From the NCBI GenBank assembly GCA_012799845.1, contig JAAZKL010000209.1, forward strand, positions 1 to 7,266: a stretch of DNA of 7,266 nucleotides, in the 5' to 3' direction. Every line of letters starts with the position of its first letter. Position 1 is the first letter of the stretch. Source of the stretch: Clostridiaceae bacterium (GTDB lineage: Bacteria; Bacillota; Clostridia; Acetivibrionales; DTU013). The position numbers were made by a program, and so were the translations under genes. The notes below the pieces were generated by a model. It worked only from the letters and a program-made list of their open reading frames with translations. It was not told where the DNA came from and did not search any database. Below are positions 4,822-7,266 of the stretch, in pieces.

Positions 4822-5952
4822 CTATACCCTCGAGTTCTTGCTGATAACTACCGGGTAGTCAGCATCGCCCTTCAGGTACTTGCCCCCCGTCAGGACGACG
4901 TTTTTGTCGAGTATGGCATACTCAACGGCCGCATCCTGCTCGATCACCGAGCCCTGCATTATGATACTGTTCCTTACAACAGCGCCTTTGGCAATGGTGA
5001 CTCCCCTGAACAACACGCTGTTCTCCACGGTTCCCTCGATGAAGCAGCCGTCAGCAACGATGGAATTCGTTACTTCCGCTTCCTCGTTGTATTTCGCAGG
5101 CGCCTCATCCTTGACCTTCGTATATATCTTCCCGTCCTTTACAAAGAGCTCCTCCCGGATCTCAGGGTCGAGGACTTCCATGGAGCATCTGTAGTAATTG
5201 CGCACGGAACTGATATTGCGCCAGTAACCCTTGAACTCGTAGCCGTATATATTCAGCCTGTCCAGCTTCCTGATCAGTATATCCTTGACAAAATCATAGT
5301 TGCCGTGTGCTATACACTCCTCAAGCAAAGAAATGAGCAGCGTCCTCCTGAGTATGTAAATACCGATGGATGCCAGGTCCGACTGCGGATTCAGCGGTTT
5401 TTCCTGGAGGTCGATGATCCTGTTGTCCCAGTCGATCTTGATGATGCCCAGGCTCGAAAGTTCCTCCATTGTATAGTCGTACATCTTCCTGTAAGCCAGG
5501 GTTATATCTGCATTGGTATCAATATGGTACTGCAGCATGTCGCCCATCTGCATCTTGAAAATGCCGTTCCCCTGGGCGATGACCACGTATTCCTCGTTGC
5601 TCCGCTTGAGGAAGGACAGGTTGTTGTACATCGCGTCCGCGCTGCCCTTATACCATCCGCTTTCCTCATCCGACATGGACGGCGGGAAGATAAACAGGCC
5701 ATCGGTCCTCCTGTCGAGATCCCATTCCTTGCCTGAGCCCAGATGGTCCATCAGCGAACGGAAGCTGTACTGGGTCAGCACTCCGACGTTTTTTATGCCG
5801 GAATTGACCATGTTGGAGAGTATAAAATCAATGGCCCTGTATTTGCCGCCAAAAGGTATGGCCGACACCGACCGTTTATATGAAATGTCCTTGAGAGCAG
5901 GCTTTTTCCAGCCGGAAAGTATAAGTCCCATGGCATTCGTCATCGTCACCAT
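4822..5952 (-). CDS. glgD: GlgD, regulatory/non-catalytic subunit of glucose-1-phosphate adenylyltransferase
   Basis: A 376-residue homologue of GlgC in which active-site positions have changed. The GlgC nucleotide loop GGQGSRL is replaced by SGWKKPALKD (13-22), and the segment equal to GlgC SGDHIYKMD reads QGNGIFKMQ (127-135), so the catalytic Asp is Asn129. The fold is kept: FGGKYRAIDFILSN (34-47), a sugar-binding-type LQEKP (182-186), and a C-terminal left-handed beta-helix from about residue 285 with hexapeptide-like repeats. In Firmicutes, GlgD pairs with GlgC and raises its activity rather than acting alone. The ATG at 5952 has AGGCGGTG (5960-5967) 7 nt upstream. The gene overlaps the glgC stop by 7 nt, indicating translational coupling. 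An ATG at 5943 would shorten the protein by three residues. The 16-bp repeat array begins 14 bp after its stop. Confidence 0.95.
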   Translation of the reverse strand: MVTMTNAMGLILSGWKKPALKDISYKRSVSAIPFGGKYRAIDFILSNMVNSGIKNVGVLTQYSFRSLMDHLGSGKEWDLDRRTDGLFIFPPSMSDEESGWYKGSADAMYNNLSFLKRSNEEYVVIAQGNGIFKMQMGDMLQYHIDTNADITLAYRKMYDYTMEELSSLGIIKIDWDNRIIDLQEKPLNPQSDLASIGIYILRRTLLISLLEECIAHGNYDFVKDILIRKLDRLNIYGYEFKGYWRNISSVRNYYRCSMEVLDPEIREELFVKDGKIYTKVKDEAPAKYNEEAEVTNSIVADGCFIEGTVENSVLFRGVTIAKGAVVRNSIIMQGSVIEQDAAVEYAILDKNVVLTGGKYLKGDADYPVVISKNSRV

Positions 5953-7229
5953 TCACATTCACCGCCTTTATATACGCTTGCACCCGATGGTACTGTATTG
6001 CTGCAGAAATCCTCACTGCCAACGTTCATATCGATCATTACATTTTTCCCGACAACAAAGTCGTCAGGGATCTCAGCCCGTTCTCCCACCACTGTAATAC
6101 CTGAGTTGTATATGCTTGGTTTGTCTTCATTGGGAATGTTTTCACCGAAGCCTATCCTGACATTCCTGCCCACCGTTACGCCTTCACCGATAATGCAGTG
6201 GTCCAGTACACTGCATTCCTCTATGTGCGAATTGGACATCACGATGGAATTTTCGATAAGCGCTTCTTTCCCTACGAATACACCGGGAAAAAGCACAGAA
6301 TTCCTGACCTTTCCATATATCATGCAACCTTCAGCGACCACGGAGGTCTTGACGCTTCCACCAGGCGCGACATAATGCGGGGGTTTGACAGGATTGGGCG
6401 TATAGATTTTCCACTCAGGGTCGTAAAGGTTGAACTCCGGGACCCTTTTGACCAGGTCCATGTTCGACTCCCAGTAGGCCTGTATCGTCCCCACGTCCTT
6501 CCAGTAACCGTTGAACCTGTATGCGAACATACGTCTTCCGTCGGCAAGCATCGCAGGTATTACGTCTTTGCCGAAGTCATGTTCGGAGTCCGCCTTTTGC
6601 TCGTCAATGATCAGGTACTCCCTCAATACCTCCCACGTAAATATGTAGACACCCATGGATGCCAGCGTGCTCCTGGGATGTTCCGGCTTTTCCTGGAATT
6701 CATATATGCGTCCCTGTTCATCTGTACTCATTATGCCGTATCTCGACGCTTCCTCATACGGAACATTGATGACGGATATCGTCGCCTCCGCACCATTTTT
6801 CCGATGGAAGGCAAGCATATCCGAGTAATCCATTTTATAGATATGGTCGCCTGAAAGGATTATGACGTACCTGGGTGATATTTTATCGACAAAGTCGATA
6901 TTCTGGCTGATCGCATTGGCAGTCCCCTTGTACCATTCGCCGCTGTCCTCCTTCATGAAAGGCGACAGTGTGGTTACGCCTCCGTTCATCCTGTCCATGT
7001 CCCACGGCTTGCCGATACCGATGTGGTTGTTCAGCTTGAGCGGTTGGTACTGTGTCAGGACGCCGACGGTATCGATGCCTGAATTGGCGCAGTTGCTGAG
7101 CGAAAAATCGATTATCCTGTATTTCCCGCCAAACAGGACCGCAGGCTTCGCAGATTTTTTGGTCAGGACTCCCAGCCTGCTTCCCTGCCCTCCGGCCAAC
7201 AGCAGAGCTATGATCTCTTTTCTTACCAT
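5946..7229 (-). CDS. glgC: Glucose-1-phosphate adenylyltransferase (ADP-glucose pyrophosphorylase) GlgC
   Basis: A 427-residue cytoplasmic enzyme that makes ADP-glucose and pyrophosphate from ATP and glucose-1-phosphate, the committed step of bacterial glycogen synthesis. Key elements are intact: nucleotide loop LLAGGQGSRLGVLT (10-23) with KPA (28-30), FGGKYRIIDFSLSN (33-46), WYKGTANAI (99-107), the catalytic-Asp segment SGDHIYKMDY (126-135, Asp128), and the glucose-1-phosphate-binding FQEKP (178-182, Lys181) followed by ASMGVYIF (190-197). From about residue 285 the C-terminal left-handed beta-helix follows, which in this family serves in oligomer formation and allosteric control. The length is normal. 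The ATG at 7227-7229 has AGGGGTGG (7236-7243) 6 nt upstream. It is the upstream gene of the glgC-glgD pair. The 37 bp above it show no clear promoter, so the operon may start outside the window. Confidence 0.97.
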   Translation of the reverse strand: MVRKEIIALLLAGGQGSRLGVLTKKSAKPAVLFGGKYRIIDFSLSNCANSGIDTVGVLTQYQPLKLNNHIGIGKPWDMDRMNGGVTTLSPFMKEDSGEWYKGTANAISQNIDFVDKISPRYVIILSGDHIYKMDYSDMLAFHRKNGAEATISVINVPYEEASRYGIMSTDEQGRIYEFQEKPEHPRSTLASMGVYIFTWEVLREYLIIDEQKADSEHDFGKDVIPAMLADGRRMFAYRFNGYWKDVGTIQAYWESNMDLVKRVPEFNLYDPEWKIYTPNPVKPPHYVAPGGSVKTSVVAEGCMIYGKVRNSVLFPGVFVGKEALIENSIVMSNSHIEECSVLDHCIIGEGVTVGRNVRIGFGENIPNEDKPSIYNSGITVVGERAEIPDDFVVGKNVMIDMNVGSEDFCSNTVPSGASVYKGGECEW

Positions 7230-7266
7230 CTCACACCACCCCTGTTTTTTATCTGACGATCTATCA

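Noticed and set aside
4628..4858. 76-codon plus-strand frame across the 16-bp array
   Set aside because: The protein only mirrors the tandem repeat, lacks a ribosome site, and runs into the end of glgD on the other strand.

Overview
The window looks like a piece of a Bacillota (clostridial-type) chromosome of moderate GC content. The best clue is the adjacent glgC-glgD pair: a catalytic ADP-glucose pyrophosphorylase followed by its degenerate GlgD partner is a Firmicutes arrangement. I cannot name a genus from the sequence alone.

Layout from left to right. (1) Positions 1-121, minus strand: the first 40 codons of a macro-domain (ADP-ribose-binding) protein that runs off the left edge. (2) Positions 122-350: an AT-rich divergent spacer with an extended -10 promoter facing the macro gene and a TATAAT plus AAAGGAG facing right. 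(3) Positions 351-896, plus strand: a 181-residue protein with a PD-(D/E)XK-like nuclease signature, a candidate type II restriction endonuclease. (4) Positions 897-1113: a gap carrying a degenerate ~20-bp repeat array. (5) Positions 1114-3423, minus strand: a 769-residue gamma-type adenine-N6 DNA methyltransferase with an N-terminal helix-turn-helix, tail-to-tail with (3). (6) Positions 3437-4336, minus strand: an EamA/DMT-family 10-TM transporter, 13 bp upstream of the methyltransferase and probably cotranscribed with it. (7) Positions 4337-4821: a non-coding stretch made largely of three different tandem repeat families. (8) Positions 4822-7229, minus strand: glgD and glgC, overlapping by 7 nt, forming a glycogen-synthesis operon that probably continues past the right edge.

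Functionally there are two unrelated modules: a putative restriction-modification pair (3 and 5) with a transporter in its transcription unit, and the first committed step of bacterial glycogen synthesis (8). The unusual signal is the density of tandem repeats between positions 1002 and 4807. Seven arrays with different units (about 20, 42, 33, 26, 19, 7-8 and 16 bp) lie there. Two are in-frame inside the methyltransferase, one spans the transporter/methyltransferase stop-start junction, and the others fill the gaps. The 42-bp array encodes a Gly/Ala/Pro-rich linker inserted exactly between methyltransferase motifs X and I. I see no tRNA, rRNA, CRISPR array or transposase.
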